A stretch of DNA of 64,000 bases from assembly GCF_038622445.1 (NCBI RefSeq), contig NZ_CP152019.1, positions 1,524,501 through 1,588,500 on the forward strand, written 5' to 3'. The notes beneath the pieces are model-generated. The model searched no databases. It was not told the DNA's origin and saw only the letters and a program-made list of their open reading frames with translations. This DNA is from Sporosarcina sp. FSL K6-1522. GTDB taxonomy: Bacteria > Bacillota > Bacilli > Bacillales_A > Planococcaceae. Positions within the stretch are counted from its first letter, which is position 1; each line of letters begins with the position of its first letter. Below, one piece after another: positions 46,274 to 59,058 of the stretch. A program made the position numbers and the translations under genes.

Positions 46274-46310
46274 GGGACGGTTTTTTATTATTAGGGACGA
46301 AAGGTGTCCC
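46274..46310 (+). promoter_or_regulatory. CggR operator
   Basis: GGGACGG-TTTTTT-ATTATTA-GGGAC-GAAAGG-TGTCCC closely follows the B. subtilis operator layout (two GGGAC-containing sites, the second GGGACN6TGTCC). It sits between the promoter and cggR. Repression is relieved by fructose-1,6-bisphosphate in B. subtilis. Confidence 0.85.
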
Positions 46311-46335
46311 TTCAAGAAGGAGAGTACTATACACT

Positions 46336-47376
46336 ATGTTAGATGCACAAAGAAAGTTAGTTCCTGAAATGATGGAGCTTATGCAGCAAAGATATCGTGT
46401 ATTGAAATTTATAAAGATGACGGGCCCTATTGGTAGGCGGCCACTTGGTCAAATTGCAGGCATTTCTGAACGAGAAACACGTACGATGATGGACATTTTA
46501 CGTGCCCAAAATCTGATCCGTGTAGCGAAAGAGGGAGCTTCGATTACGACTGAAGGTGGGACGGTTCTTGTAGAGCTTGAGTCGGCAATGGAAGAATGGT
46601 CAGGACGCACGACGATCGCGAAGCGGCTTGCTGAGTATTTAGGCATCCGAACTGTGAAAGTCATTGCGGGCAATTGTGAAACGGATGCCGCCGCAAAAAA
46701 TCTACTCGGTATAGAGGCGGCCAAGCAATTTATTACGAAAATTGATGATGGGAAAATTGTAGCAGTCACGGGCGGAAGTACGATGGCATCGATTCCAGCG
46801 AATATTGATACATTCAGTGAAACGGACGATATGTTGTTTATCGCAGCGCGTGGTGGTGTGGGAGAAGATATTGGCCTACAAGCGAATGTTATTGCAGCGT
46901 CTTTTGCGGAAGCGAGTGGAGGTACGTATAGTACATTTTATTATCCAGAATCGTTGAGTGAAGAAGCGCATCAAGCATTTCGTAAAGAGCCTTCTGTTTT
47001 GAAAATGCTTCATCTATATGAAACGACAGATTGTGTCCTTCATGGCATTGGGGATGCGCAGACAATGGCAGAAATGCGTAACTCGTCTGTGGAAGAACGA
47101 CAGAAGCTACAAGATCGTGGCGCTAAAGGAGAAGCCTTCGGTTACTATTTCGATGCAGCAGGCAATATTGTGCACAGTCTTCGAACGGTTGGCATTCAAA
47201 CAAGCCATTTAGAGCGTATTCCGCTCATTATCTCAGTTGCTGGTGGCAGCAACAAGGCGGAGGCAATTATGGCTTATATGGCAAGCGCACCGAAGCAAAC
47301 GATTTTAGTGACAGACGAAGGCGCTGCCAATGAAATGCTGAAATTGCTCGTCGCTAAAGAAGAAAATAAGGATTGA
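46336..47376 (+). CDS. cggR: Central glycolytic genes regulator CggR
   Basis: A 346-residue SorC/DeoR-family repressor. An N-terminal winged-helix region (RYRVLKFIKMTGPIGRRPLG; AGISERETRTMMDIL) is followed by a sugar-phosphate-binding domain (VIAGNCETDAAAKNLLG, VAVTGGSTMASIP, LIISVAGGSNKAEAI). It is first in the glycolytic operon and represses it. AAGAAGGAGAG precedes the start. Confidence 0.96.
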   Translation: MLDAQRKLVPEMMELMQQRYRVLKFIKMTGPIGRRPLGQIAGISERETRTMMDILRAQNLIRVAKEGASITTEGGTVLVELESAMEEWSGRTTIAKRLAEYLGIRTVKVIAGNCETDAAAKNLLGIEAAKQFITKIDDGKIVAVTGGSTMASIPANIDTFSETDDMLFIAARGGVGEDIGLQANVIAASFAEASGGTYSTFYYPESLSEEAHQAFRKEPSVLKMLHLYETTDCVLHGIGDAQTMAEMRNSSVEERQKLQDRGAKGEAFGYYFDAAGNIVHSLRTVGIQTSHLERIPLIISVAGGSNKAEAIMAYMASAPKQTILVTDEGAANEMLKLLVAKEENKD

Positions 47377-47458
47377 GACGACCGTTTCAGGGAATAAGAT
47401 AGAGTGAATAGACGTTTTGGGACATCAAGAAAAACATACAAAAATGGAGGAATTTTAA

Positions 47459-48466
47459 ATGACTTTAAAACTTGCAATTAACGGATTTGGACGTATTGGA
47501 CGCAGAGTATTCCGCGAAGCTTTGAAACAAGAGGAAATTGAAATCGTAGCAGTGAACGATTTGACGGACGCAGCAATGCTTGCACATCTTTTGAAGTATG
47601 ACTCTGTTCATGGTGTATTTGACGGAGAAGTTAGTGCGGATAATGATTTCATTACTGTCGATGGTAAACAAGTAAAAGTATATGCAGAGAAAGATCCAGC
47701 CGCACTACCGTGGGGCGAAATTGGCGTCGATGTCGTTGTTGATTCAACAGGTATATTTACGAACAAAGCTGGTTTGAACAAACACCTTGAAGCGGGCGCG
47801 AAGAAAGTCATCTTGTCTGCTCCAGCGAAAGACGATATCACAACATTAGTAATGGGTGTTAACCACGAGTCATACGATCCGGCAAACGACAACATCGTGT
47901 CAAATGCATCTTGTACGACAAACTGTCTTGCACCTGTTGTCAAAGTACTTCACGAACAATTTGGCGTGAAACGTGGTTTGATGACGACAGTTCACTCATA
48001 CACAAATGACCAACGCATTTTGGATCTACCGCATTCGGATTACCGTCGCGCACGTGCGGCTGCTGAAAATATGATTCCAACAACAACAGGCGCTGCATCT
48101 GCAGTAACGAAAGTTATTCCTGAATTGAAAGGCAAACTTGACGGTATGGCAGTTCGCGTACCAACACCTAACGTTTCACTCGTCGACTTTGTTGCTGAAT
48201 TAGACAAAGACGTGACAGTTGAAGATGTTAACAATGCGTTCAAAAAAGCAGCTGACAATGAACTACAAGGTGTGCTTGTCTATAACGAATTACCACTTGT
48301 TTCAAGAGACTATAACGGCAACACAAGCTCTTCGACAGTAGATGGCCTATCGACAATGGTTCTTGAAAATAACATGGTAAAAGTAATTTCTTGGTACGAT
48401 AACGAGTCTGCTTATTCTGCACGTTGTATCGACCTAGCACTTCACATGTATCATAAAGGTCTATAA
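47459..48466 (+). CDS. gapA: Glyceraldehyde-3-phosphate dehydrogenase (type I)
   Basis: A 335-residue glycolytic NAD-dependent GAPDH. It has INGFGRIGRRVFREALKQ at the dinucleotide fold, the catalytic Cys in SNASCTTNC, and SWYDNESAYSARCIDL at the C-terminus. AATGGAGGAATTTTAA precedes the start. Its placement directly after cggR identifies the glycolytic isoenzyme rather than GapB. Confidence 0.97.
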   Translation: MTLKLAINGFGRIGRRVFREALKQEEIEIVAVNDLTDAAMLAHLLKYDSVHGVFDGEVSADNDFITVDGKQVKVYAEKDPAALPWGEIGVDVVVDSTGIFTNKAGLNKHLEAGAKKVILSAPAKDDITTLVMGVNHESYDPANDNIVSNASCTTNCLAPVVKVLHEQFGVKRGLMTTVHSYTNDQRILDLPHSDYRRARAAAENMIPTTTGAASAVTKVIPELKGKLDGMAVRVPTPNVSLVDFVAELDKDVTVEDVNNAFKKAADNELQGVLVYNELPLVSRDYNGNTSSSTVDGLSTMVLENNMVKVISWYDNESAYSARCIDLALHMYHKGL

Positions 48467-48491
48467 GTAGATTGATTATGACAGAGGCTTG

Positions 48492-48528
48492 AACTTGCTT
48501 CAGTAGGGGACTTCTGCTGAAGCAAGTT
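48492..48528 (+). repeat. Stem-loop in the gapA-pgk gap
   Basis: AACTTGCTTCAG and CTGAAGCAAGTT enclose TAGGGGACTTCTG. The minus strand (TTCAGCAGAAGTCCCCTACT) matches the loop of the R1-associated hairpin at 54427 (TTCAGCAGAAGTCCCTTACT). There is no U-tract, so it is more likely a stabilising or processing hairpin than a terminator. Confidence 0.6.
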
Positions 48529-48701
48529 AATCATAGCCATTCATGACAAGACCCCTTATAATATAGTTGGGTAAGAGGAACGGGGGAATACCTCGTTCCT
48601 CATTTTTAACTGTCGTTTTTGACGAAGCCTGTAGATCGTAATGTGGGCATCCATTCGTCGAGGCAAAGTTGTCTTAATAATCTTGGAGGTGGGCATTTTT
48701 C

Positions 48702-49886
48702 ATGAAGTCAAAAAAGACGATGAAGGATATGCAGCTTGAAGGGAAACGCGTATTTTGTCGCGTGGATTTCAATGTGCCAATGGAGAATGGGAGCGTAACG
48801 GATGATACAAGAATCCGAGCGGCAATCCCGACAATCGAATACATGGTAGAACAGGGAGCGAAAGTCATTTTAGCGAGTCACCTTGGTCGTCCAAAAGGCG
48901 AAGTAAACGAGGATATGCGACTGACAGCTGCAGGAGAAAAGCTTGCAGAATTGCTTGGTAAACCGGTAACAAAACTCGATACGTCTATTGGTGAAGAAGT
49001 AGAGAAAGCCATTTCAACGATGGAAAATGGCGATATTGTGCTGCTTGAAAATGTACGTTTCCATGCGGGAGAAGAAAAGAACGACCCTGCTTTGGCAAAA
49101 AGTTTCGCAGACCTTGCAGACGTCTTTGTCAATGACGCATTCGGTGCTGCACACCGTGCCCATGCTTCAACAGCGGGTATTGCTGAGCATATCCCAGCTG
49201 TATCTGGCCTGTTGATTGAAAAAGAATTGGACGTACTTGGAAAAGCGTTGTCCAATCCAGAACGACCATTCACAGCGATTATCGGTGGCGCAAAAGTAAA
49301 AGATAAAATCGGTGTCATTGATCACTTATTAGATAAGGTGGACAACCTAATCATCGGTGGCGGCTTGTCGTATACCTTTACGAAAGCACAAGGTCATGAG
49401 ATTGGTAACTCACTTTTAGAAGAAGATAAAATCGAATTAGCACAGTCGTTTATTCAAAAAGCGAAGGACAAGGGTGTCAACTTGTACTTGCCGATTGATG
49501 TCGTTGTGGCGGATGAATTCTCGAAAGATGCAAACACGAAAGTTGTAAAAATCGATGCAATCCCAGAAGGCTGGATGGGGCTGGACATTGGTTCAGAAAC
49601 AGCAGCGTTGTATGCGGATGTTATTAAAGGGTCTCAATTGATCATTTGGAACGGGCCGATGGGCGTCTTTGAATTGGAGCCATTTGCGGGCGGCACGAAA
49701 CGCGTTGCACAAGCGATGGCAGAAACAGCTGGTTATACAGTCATTGGTGGCGGCGATTCTGCTGCGGCTGTTGAGAAATTCGGCGTTGGTGACAGGATGG
49801 ATCATATTTCTACTGGTGGAGGCGCTTCTCTTGAATTTATGGAGGGGAAAGACTTGCCAGGTGTCACTGCTCTAAATGACAACTAA
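48702..49886 (+). CDS. pgk: Phosphoglycerate kinase
   Basis: A 394-residue enzyme that transfers the phosphate of 1,3-bisphosphoglycerate to ADP. It has [27 protein letters not shown], and the nucleotide loop [15 protein letters not shown], with [16 protein letters not shown] at the C-terminus. GGAGGTGGGC lies upstream. It follows gapA after a 235-base gap that holds a hairpin. Confidence 0.97.
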   Translation: MKSKKTMKDMQLEGKRVFCRVDFNVPMENGSVTDDTRIRAAIPTIEYMVEQGAKVILASHLGRPKGEVNEDMRLTAAGEKLAELLGKPVTKLDTSIGEEVEKAISTMENGDIVLLENVRFHAGEEKNDPALAKSFADLADVFVNDAFGAAHRAHASTAGIAEHIPAVSGLLIEKELDVLGKALSNPERPFTAIIGGAKVKDKIGVIDHLLDKVDNLIIGGGLSYTFTKAQGHEIGNSLLEEDKIELAQSFIQKAKDKGVNLYLPIDVVVADEFSKDANTKVVKIDAIPEGWMGLDIGSETAALYADVIKGSQLIIWNGPMGVFELEPFAGGTKRVAQAMAETAGYTVIGGGDSAAAVEKFGVGDRMDHISTGGGASLEFMEGKDLPGVTALNDN

Positions 49887-49900
49887 TTGGAGGAATTGAT

Positions 49901-50652
49901 TTGCGTAAACGAATTATTGCAGGTAACTGGAAAATGTATAAAACGGCTGGGGAAGCAAGAAGCTTCGTCGAGGAAGTAGCTGGGAAGGTCCCAGTGTCGG
50001 AAAAGGTAGAAGCAGTCGTTTGTTCACCAGCTCTCTATTTAGCAGAGCTTGTACAATTGACAAAAGGCTCGGCTTTAGGTGTAGGTGCACAAACGATGCA
50101 CGATGCAAAAGAAGGCGCATTTACAGGTGAAGTGAGTCCAGCAATGTTGGCGGATCTTGGTGTAGGATATGTCGTCCTTGGTCATTCAGAGCGCCGTCAA
50201 TATTTCAATGAAACAGATGCATCTGTTAACAAAAAAGTCCATGCAGCTTTTGAATATAATCTAACACCACTTGTTTGCGTTGGTGAATCACTGGAAGAAC
50301 GTGAAAGCGGCGACACAGTGGCGATTGTATCGGCACAAGTGAAGAAAGCTTTTGAAGGCATCAGCGCTGAACTTGCTGAACAAGCAGTCATTGCGTATGA
50401 GCCAATCTGGGCAATCGGTACGGGCAAAACGGCAACCGCACAAGATGCAAATGATGTTTGTGGCGCAATTCGTACGACGGTTGGCGAACTGTATACAGCA
50501 GAAGTTGCGGATCGTCTTCGTATTCAATACGGCGGCAGTGTGAAGCCTGAAAATATTGAAGAACTATTGTCGATGGAACATATCGATGGTGCACTTGTAG
50601 GTGGCGCTAGTCTTGAACCTGCTTCCTTCTTAAAATTAGTTGAGGCGGCGCA

Positions 50653-50656
<4 letters not shown>
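49901..50656 (+). CDS. tpiA: Triosephosphate isomerase
   Basis: A 251-residue TIM barrel with [16 protein letters not shown], the electrophilic His in [11 protein letters not shown], and the catalytic Glu in [14 protein letters not shown]. The start codon is TTG at 49901 after TGGAGGAA, with no better ATG nearby. Its end overlaps gpmI by four bases. Confidence 0.97.
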
Positions 50657-53491
<2,835 letters not shown>

Positions 53492-53500
53492 GATGTTTTA

Positions 53501-53550
53501 AAGGCTGTGGGTAAACGCGTTGAAATGGCGTTTATTCATGGCTTTTTTTA
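53501..53550 (+). terminator. Terminator of the glycolytic operon
   Basis: AAGGCTGTGGGTAAACGC pairs along its length (with several G-U pairs) with GCGTTTATTCATGGCTT and is followed by TTTTTATT. Confidence 0.85.
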
Positions 53551-53555
53551 TTGGA

Positions 53556-54080
53556 GCGCGTATAAATTTGTGTGACCGCGCAAAGTCGAGAGCGAAGCAT
53601 GCAAAGTCGTCGGCGAAGCGCGCAAAGTCGAGAGCGAAGCGCGCAAAGTCGAGAGCGAAGCGCGCAAAGTCGAGAGCGAAGCGCGCAAAGACGTGAGCAA
53701 AGCGCGCAAAGACGAGAGCGAAGCGCGCAAAGACGAGAGCGAAGCGCGCAAAGTCGCGAGCAAAGCGCGCAAAGACGAGAGCGAAGCGCGCAAAGTCGCG
53801 AGCAAAGCGCGCAAAGTCGAGAGCAAAGCGCGCAAAGTCGAGAGCAAAGCGCGCAAAGTCGAGAGCAAAGCGCGCAAAGACGAGAGCGAAGCGCGCAAAG
53901 ACGTGAGCAAAGCGCGCAAAGACGAGAGCGAAGCGCGCAAAGACGAGAGCGAAGCGCGCAATGACGAGAGCGAAGCACGCAATGTCGAGAGAGAAGCGCG
54001 CAATGACGAGAGAGAAGCGCGCAATGTTGAGAGCGAAGCGCGCAAAGACGTGAGAGAATCGCGCAATGACACTCGCGCTT
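53556..54080. repeat. Tandem array of about 25 21-bp units
   Basis: About 25 units of exactly 21 bp with no indels. The consensus is GCGCAAAGWCGAGAGCRAAG+C. Differences fall mainly at a T/A position, the base after GAC/GTC-G, and a G/A before AAGC; the last six units change CAAAG to CAATG. The first unit (GCGCGTATAAATTTGTGTGA) copies the first unit of the array at 18504. It begins five bases after the eno terminator and ends about 45 bases before the secG promoter. Every frame is open on both strands because the unit is a multiple of three, which yields spurious low-complexity ORFs. Confidence 0.95.
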
Positions 54081-54125
54081 TGTTGACTTAGAATTCATTA
54101 TAAAAGCGAATAGTTTCGCAAAAGG

Positions 54126-54154
54126 TTGTCACGATATCGTTATTTTGGTAAAAT
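54126..54154 (+). promoter_or_regulatory. secG promoter
   Basis: TTGTCA, 17 bases, TAAAAT: a good sigma-A promoter, with its -10 box 40 bases before the secG start. Confidence 0.75.
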
Positions 54155-54193
54155 GGAACTTGTTGTGAAGTTCGAATCAGGAGGTGGAACAAA

Positions 54194-54421
54194 ATGCATG
54201 CTTTGCTGATGACACTGCTCGTAATCGTTGCACTAGCACTAATCGTAGTTGTTTTATTACAATCTGGAAAAAGCGCAGGTCTTTCAGGAGCCATCTCTGG
54301 TGGAGCTGAACAACTTTTCGGAAAACAAAAAGCGCGTGGATTGGATCTTGTCCTTCAACGTACAACCATTGTACTTGCGGTTTTGTTTGTCGTATTGTCG
54401 ATTGCGATTATGAAGTTTTAA
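54194..54421 (+). CDS. secG: Preprotein translocase subunit SecG
   Basis: A 75-residue membrane protein with two hydrophobic segments ([20 protein letters not shown] and [17 protein letters not shown]) joined by the conserved [20 protein letters not shown] loop. It is part of the SecYEG channel. AGGAGGTGGAAC precedes the start. It lies in the usual secG-est-rnr-smpB order. Confidence 0.96.
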   Translation: MHALLMTLLVIVALALIVVVLLQSGKSAGLSGAISGGAEQLFGKQKARGLDLVLQRTTIVLAVLFVVLSIAIMKF

Positions 54422-54423
54422 CT

Positions 54424-54610
54424 TATTTCAGCAGAAGTCCCTTACTAGTATAAATGGTGGGATGATGCTAAATATACATTCATTATAATGGGATTCAACC
54501 CCCAGCTGAATCAAGTTAAAGCCTCCGGCGGATGTCACAGATTTTCAGAGGAGCTTTTCGAGGTCGCCCGAAAAAATCTGGACACAATTACGCCAAGGCG
54601 TAATTGATTA
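54424..54610 (+). repeat. R1 interspersed repeat after secG
   Basis: Outer stem TTATTTCAGC / GCTGAATCAAG, then AAAGCCTCCGGCGGATGTCA, GAGGAGCTTTTCGAG, and the end palindrome AATTACGCCAAGGCGTAATT. The central stem loop (GTCGCCCG in place of CGAGCTCG) is less regular than in other copies. Confidence 0.88.
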
Positions 54611-54646
54611 TATCTATGAACTAACAAATTTTAAATATATGACTAT

Positions 54647-54678
54647 CGCCTGACCTTCCGACTGGTCGGGCGTTTTTT
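54647..54678 (+). terminator. Terminator after secG
   Basis: CGCCTGACC and GGTCGGGCG pair around TTCCGACT and are followed by TTTTTT. Confidence 0.82.
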
Positions 54679-54680
54679 AT

Positions 54681-54810
54681 AGGGACTTAGCGGAAGACCC
54701 CTGCTGAGTCCCAATAAAGCCTCCGGCGGATGTCACGGATTTTTTAAGGGGAGCTTTTCGAGCTTGCTCGAAAAAATCAGGACGCAATTACGCCGAGGCG
54801 TAATTGATTA
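54681..54810 (+). repeat. R1 interspersed repeat before est
   Basis: Hairpin GGGACTTAGC...GCTGAGTCCC, then AAAGCCTCCGGCGGATGTCA, GGAGCTTTTCGAGCTTGCTC GAAAA and CAATTACGCCGAGGCGTAAT TG. This is the shortest complete copy. It ends 40 bases before the esterase start. Confidence 0.9.
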
Positions 54811-54849
54811 GAGGCAAGTTTTAATCTTCATTAGGAAAGGATGAACAAC

Positions 54850-55596
54850 ATGAGAATCGCTCAACCGAAACCATTCTTTTTTGAAAAGGGAAAAAGAGCA
54901 GTATTGCTGTTGCATGGATTTACAGGTAATTCGGCGGATGTCCGAATGCTTGGTCGATACCTCGAAAAGAAAGGGTATACATCGCTTGCACCTCACTATA
55001 AAGGCCATGGTGTGCCACCAGAACAATTGGTCCAAACTGGACCTGATGAGTGGTGGGCAGATGCACTAGCAGGATACAATCAATTAAAGGACGCAGGCTA
55101 CGATGAAATTGCAGTAGCAGGTTTATCACTTGGAGGCGTATTTTCCCTACGATTGGGGTATAACATGCCTGTGAAAGGTATCGTTTCGATGTGTGCGCCG
55201 ATGTCCATGCGAACGACAGAACTGATGTATGAAGGCGTGTTGAAATATGCACGTGATTATAAGAAATATGAAGGAAAAGGCGAGGAAGAAATCGAAAAGG
55301 ATATGAAGGCATTGCGTGAAATGGGAATGCCCTCTCTCCCAGATTTACGCGCCCTCATTGAGGATGTGCGTGGTCATATCGATCATATTTATGCCCCGCT
55401 TTTCGTCGTGCAAGGATCCCTCGATGACGTCATTGATCCGAATTCGGCAAACGTCATTTATGATGAAACCGAATCGGATGACAAGCAACTAAAATGGTAC
55501 GAACAATCAGGACATGTCATCACGCTTGGACCTGAAAAAGAGCAGCTACATGAAGATATTTTCACGTTTTTAGAATCACTGGATTGGCATGTGTGA
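54850..55596 (+). CDS. est: Carboxylesterase (Est30/YvaK-like)
   Basis: A 248-residue alpha/beta hydrolase. The oxyanion region is [16 protein letters not shown], the nucleophile is in [14 protein letters not shown], the acid is in [10 protein letters not shown] and the His is in [10 protein letters not shown]. The protein matches thermostable Bacillus carboxylesterase Est30. The ATG at 54850 is nine bases after AGGAAAGG; the ATG at 54841 directly abuts that site and is rejected. It is next to rnr, as in B. subtilis. Confidence 0.92.
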   Translation: MRIAQPKPFFFEKGKRAVLLLHGFTGNSADVRMLGRYLEKKGYTSLAPHYKGHGVPPEQLVQTGPDEWWADALAGYNQLKDAGYDEIAVAGLSLGGVFSLRLGYNMPVKGIVSMCAPMSMRTTELMYEGVLKYARDYKKYEGKGEEEIEKDMKALREMGMPSLPDLRALIEDVRGHIDHIYAPLFVVQGSLDDVIDPNSANVIYDETESDDKQLKWYEQSGHVITLGPEKEQLHEDIFTFLESLDWHV

Positions 55597-55642
55597 AACC
55601 TAAAACAAATGATAATGCTAGGTATACGAAGGAGAGATGCAG

Positions 55643-57964
55643 TTGGATAATTTTGATCAGGATATGCAACAAAAAGTGCTGTCCATTATGAAAGATGAGT
55701 CATATAAGCCGTTAACCGTCCAAGAAATTCAAGAGTTAATGGGCTTTGAACAAGCGGCTGAATTCAAGGAACTTGTCAAAATGCTCGTCTACCTTGAACA
55801 AAAGGGAGACATTATTCGTTCACGGACGAATCGTTATGGTGTGCCAGAGCGCATGAACCTTGCACGTGGTAAGTTTATCGGCCATGCGAAAGGCTTTGGT
55901 TTTGTAGCGCCTGAAATGGAAGGTATGGATGATATTTTCATTCCGCCACATGAAGTGAATGGCGCAATGGATGGCGATATCGTGTTGGTTCGTGTCACGA
56001 ATGGTTCGTCAGGCGGCAGACGTGAAGGAACGATTAGCCGTGTTGTCGAGCGTAAAACGACGAAAGTGGTCGGCACGTATCAGGCGAATAAAGGCTTCGG
56101 ATTTGTGATTCCAGATAGTAAAAAACTACCGATGGATATTTTTATTGCGAAAGGCGATGCGCTAGACGCAGTAGATGGCCATAAAGTAGTGGTGGAAATT
56201 ACGGATTGGCCGAGCGATTTAAAGTCCATGACAGGTATGGTGACACAAATTTTGGGTCACAAAAACGATCCGGGTGTGGATATTATTTCGATTATTCATA
56301 AGCATGGCATCGAAGTGGACTTCCCGCAAGAAGTGCTGGAACAGATTAATCATATTCCAGACGAAGTGCAGGAGAAAGACTTATTCAAGCGCCGCGACTG
56401 TCGAGATGAGCTGACGGTGACGATTGATGGTGCGGATGCCAAAGACTTGGATGACGCCATTTCAGTCGTGAAAAATGACGATGGCAGCTATGTGCTATCT
56501 GTTCATATTTCAGATGTCAGTTATTATGTGCCGGAAAACACGCCGATGGATGAAAATGCCTTTGATCGTGGGACGAGTGTCTATTTGACGGATCGCGTCA
56601 TTCCGATGCTGCCCCATAAGTTATCGAATGGTATTTGTTCATTGAACCCAGGCGTGGATCGCTTGACGTTGACATGTCAAATGACCATTGACCGCAACGG
56701 AAAAGTGATTGACCATGAGATTTATGAAAGTGTGATTCGCTCGAAAGAACGGATGACGTATACAGATGTTTACAAAATCATCGAAGAAAAAGATGAAGAA
56801 CTATCCGCGCAATATGCACATGTCGTGCCAATGCTGAACCAAATGGCGGAGCTTGCGGCAATTTTGAAACAGAAACGCGTTGATCGCGGTGCCATTGACT
56901 TTGATTTTAAAGAATCAAAAATTCTTGTCGATGAAAAAGGGTGGCCGTCAGACGTCATCATTTTAGAACGTACAGTATCTGAGCGTCTCATTGAAGAATT
57001 CATGCTTGCTGCCAATGAAACCATCGCGGAGCATTTCCACTGGCTACAAGTGCCGTTCATCTACCGAATTCACGAAGATCCAAAGGCAGAGAAATTACAA
57101 CGCTTCTTTGAATTCCTAACGAATTTCGGCGTTGTCGTCAAAGGAACAGGCAATAAAGTCCATCCACGTGCGTTGCAGGAAATCGTGGAATCAATTGCTG
57201 GCTTGCCAGAAGAGACCGTTATTTCGACGATGCTGTTACGTTCTATGCAACAGGCGAAATATCTCGATGAAAGTCTAGGTCACTTTGGATTATCGACAGA
57301 GTTCTATACGCATTTCACAGCGCCAATCCGTCGTTATCCTGACTTAATTGTCCATCGTTTAATACGGACGTATTTGATTGAAAAAGATGTTTCGGCACAG
57401 ACGATTGCACATTGGAGTGCGAACCTGTCCGAAATTGCTGATCATACGTCTGAACGTGAACGCCGTGCAGTGGAAGCGGAGCGCGATACGGAATCGCTGA
57501 AAAAAGCACAATTCATGTTGGATAAAATCGGCGAAGAGTTCGAAGGCGTTATTTCTTCCGTTACGAATTTCGGTATATTCGTCGAGTTGGAAAACACGAT
57601 TGAAGGTTTGATTCACGTCAGCTATATGACTGACGATTATTACCGATTCGATGACCGCCAAATGATGATGATTGGTGAACATACAGGTAAACAGTTCCGA
57701 CTCGGCGATGAAGTGACCGTAAGAGTAGTCGCTGTGAAACCAGAAGAATCGGCCATCGACTTTGAAATTGTCGGCATGAAACAATCCTTCCATCGTGCGC
57801 GAAGAGAAACACCGAAAGTCATCCATGCGGAGAAAAAGCCACGCGGTGCAAAATCTGGCGATAAATCTCAAGATAAAAAGAAAAGCGGTACGTATAATAA
57901 AAAGAAAAAGTTTTACGAAGGTGTAGCTAAAAAAGGTAAAGGCAAGCCTAGAAAGAAAAAATGA
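55643..57964 (+). CDS. rnr: Ribonuclease R
   Basis: A 773-residue 3'-5' exoribonuclease. Order: N-terminal winged helix (about 10-75), two cold-shock domains ([33 protein letters not shown]), the RNB catalytic domain with [15 protein letters not shown], an S1 domain ([20 protein letters not shown]) and a lysine-rich tail. It degrades structured RNA and works with tmRNA/SmpB in removing stalled mRNAs. The TTG at 55643 is eight bases from AAGGAGA; the ATG at 55637 is only two bases from it. Confidence 0.95.
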   Translation: MDNFDQDMQQKVLSIMKDESYKPLTVQEIQELMGFEQAAEFKELVKMLVYLEQKGDIIRSRTNRYGVPERMNLARGKFIGHAKGFGFVAPEMEGMDDIFIPPHEVNGAMDGDIVLVRVTNGSSGGRREGTISRVVERKTTKVVGTYQANKGFGFVIPDSKKLPMDIFIAKGDALDAVDGHKVVVEITDWPSDLKSMTGMVTQILGHKNDPGVDIISIIHKHGIEVDFPQEVLEQINHIPDEVQEKDLFKRRDCRDELTVTIDGADAKDLDDAISVVKNDDGSYVLSVHISDVSYYVPENTPMDENAFDRGTSVYLTDRVIPMLPHKLSNGICSLNPGVDRLTLTCQMTIDRNGKVIDHEIYESVIRSKERMTYTDVYKIIEEKDEELSAQYAHVVPMLNQMAELAAILKQKRVDRGAIDFDFKESKILVDEKGWPSDVIILERTVSERLIEEFMLAANETIAEHFHWLQVPFIYRIHEDPKAEKLQRFFEFLTNFGVVVKGTGNKVHPRALQEIVESIAGLPEETVISTMLLRSMQQAKYLDESLGHFGLSTEFYTHFTAPIRRYPDLIVHRLIRTYLIEKDVSAQTIAHWSANLSEIADHTSERERRAVEAERDTESLKKAQFMLDKIGEEFEGVISSVTNFGIFVELENTIEGLIHVSYMTDDYYRFDDRQMMMIGEHTGKQFRLGDEVTVRVVAVKPEESAIDFEIVGMKQSFHRARRETPKVIHAEKKPRGAKSGDKSQDKKKSGTYNKKKKFYEGVAKKGKGKPRKKK

Positions 57965-58013
57965 TACTTGGGCGGCTTCGGCCGCCTAGGGTATTCATAA
58001 TGGGGTGAAGGAC

Positions 58014-58481
58014 ATGGCAAAAGGCCAAGGGAAAGTTGTCGCGGTCAATAAAAAAGCGAACCACGATTACGCAATAGAAGAAACGATTGAAGCAGGTATC
58101 GTGCTAGTAGGAACCGAAATTAAGTCCATCCGTAACGGTAAAGTACAACTGCGAGACGCATTCGTTCGAATACGGAACAATGAAGCCTGGATTTCCAATA
58201 TGCATATTAGTCCATACGATCACGGAAACCAGTTCAACCACGATCCGCTACGCTCGAGAAAGCTGTTGCTGCATAAAAAACAAATCGCCACACTATACGG
58301 GCAAACGAAGCAACAAGGCGTTACCATCGTGCCATTAAAAATGTATTTGAAAGACGGCTTCGCCAAAGTACTCATTGGTGTTGGTAAAGGGAAGAAAGAT
58401 TATGATAAACGTGAGGATCTTAAGAAGAAAGAAGCTAAACGTGAAATGGCACGTGTCTTGAAGGATAAGCAACGATATTGA
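58014..58481 (+). CDS. smpB: SsrA-binding protein SmpB
   Basis: A 155-residue tmRNA partner for trans-translation. It has [20 protein letters not shown], the conserved [22 protein letters not shown] and a basic C-terminal tail. The ATG at 58014 follows GGGGTGAAGGAC. A GGCGGC-TTCG-GCCGCC hairpin (57971-57986) lies in the short gap after rnr. The ssrA gene follows. Confidence 0.96.
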   Translation: MAKGQGKVVAVNKKANHDYAIEETIEAGIVLVGTEIKSIRNGKVQLRDAFVRIRNNEAWISNMHISPYDHGNQFNHDPLRSRKLLLHKKQIATLYGQTKQQGVTIVPLKMYLKDGFAKVLIGVGKGKKDYDKREDLKKKEAKREMARVLKDKQRY

Positions 58482-58486
58482 TTTTT

Positions 58487-58516
58487 TGATAAAAATGCGC
58501 TATGATAGGTACAGTA
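58487..58516 (+). promoter_or_regulatory. Possible ssrA promoter
   Basis: TTGATA, 18 bases, TACAGT, about 50 bases before the mature tmRNA 5' end. The -10 box is weak, so this is tentative. Confidence 0.4.
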
Positions 58517-58565
58517 ATATCGTTCAGAAACCTTTTTAATAAGGTCATCCTGACATCCTCATAAC

Positions 58566-58920
58566 GGGGGCGTTACGGATTCGACAGGGGTGGTCTGAGC
58601 TTGAGTTGCGCGTCGGAGGGCTCGGCTCCGTCAGAAACGGCACTTTATAATAACAGGCAAAACAAACAACAACCTAGCATTCGCAGCGTAAGCTGTTGAA
58701 TCTGCCTTGTAGTTCCATCGCCCATGTGGCGCTATAAGGCTCACTCTTAGTGGGATACGACGGCTGTTGCCTTCTGAGGCAGCCGGAAGAGATTCGCAGA
58801 ATAGCGTACATGATGCCCTGATTGTCGGCTAGTGCTACGCGAAACTAAATAGGCAAAATACACGCGTAGATGCTTAAGTATTAGAGCCTTTGGACGCGGG
58901 TTCGACTCCCGCCGCTTCCA
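58566..58920 (+). ncRNA. ssrA: Transfer-messenger RNA
   Basis: A 355-nt tmRNA. The 5' end GGGGGCGTTACGGATTCGAC pairs with the 3' acceptor segment CGCTTCC-A, preceded by the T-arm GCGGGTTCGACTCCCGC. The tag frame starts at GGC 58656 and ends at TAA 58689-58691, encoding (A)GKTNNNLAFAA. The CCA end is not encoded. It follows smpB, as is usual. The 3' end adjoins a tyrosine integrase gene, so it is probably an attachment site. Confidence 0.97.
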
Positions 58921-58952
58921 TATTAGAAATTCATAGGATTTCATATGGCGTT

Positions 58953-58984
58953 AAAACCCTTGTATATCAAGGGTTTTTTCTTTT
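58953..58984 (+). terminator. Terminator after ssrA
   Basis: AAAACCCTTG TATAT CAAGGGTTTT followed by TTC. It may serve ssrA in one direction and the integrase in the other. Confidence 0.75.
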
Positions 58985-59058
58985 ACCTTGTTTCATATGA
59001 TGTCATTGAATATCAATCGAACGTAGTCAAAAGCGTAGTCAAAACGTAGTCAGTAAAT

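Noticed and set aside
53556..54080. CRISPR array
   Set aside because: Units are contiguous with no unique spacers, 21 bp is too short, and there are no cas genes.
53532..54098. Several long open frames (130-188 codons, both strands) in the eno-secG gap
   Set aside because: They arise because the 21-bp repeat is a multiple of three and lacks stop codons. There is no ribosome binding site, and the products are low-complexity SRLCAL or AQSRERS repeats.
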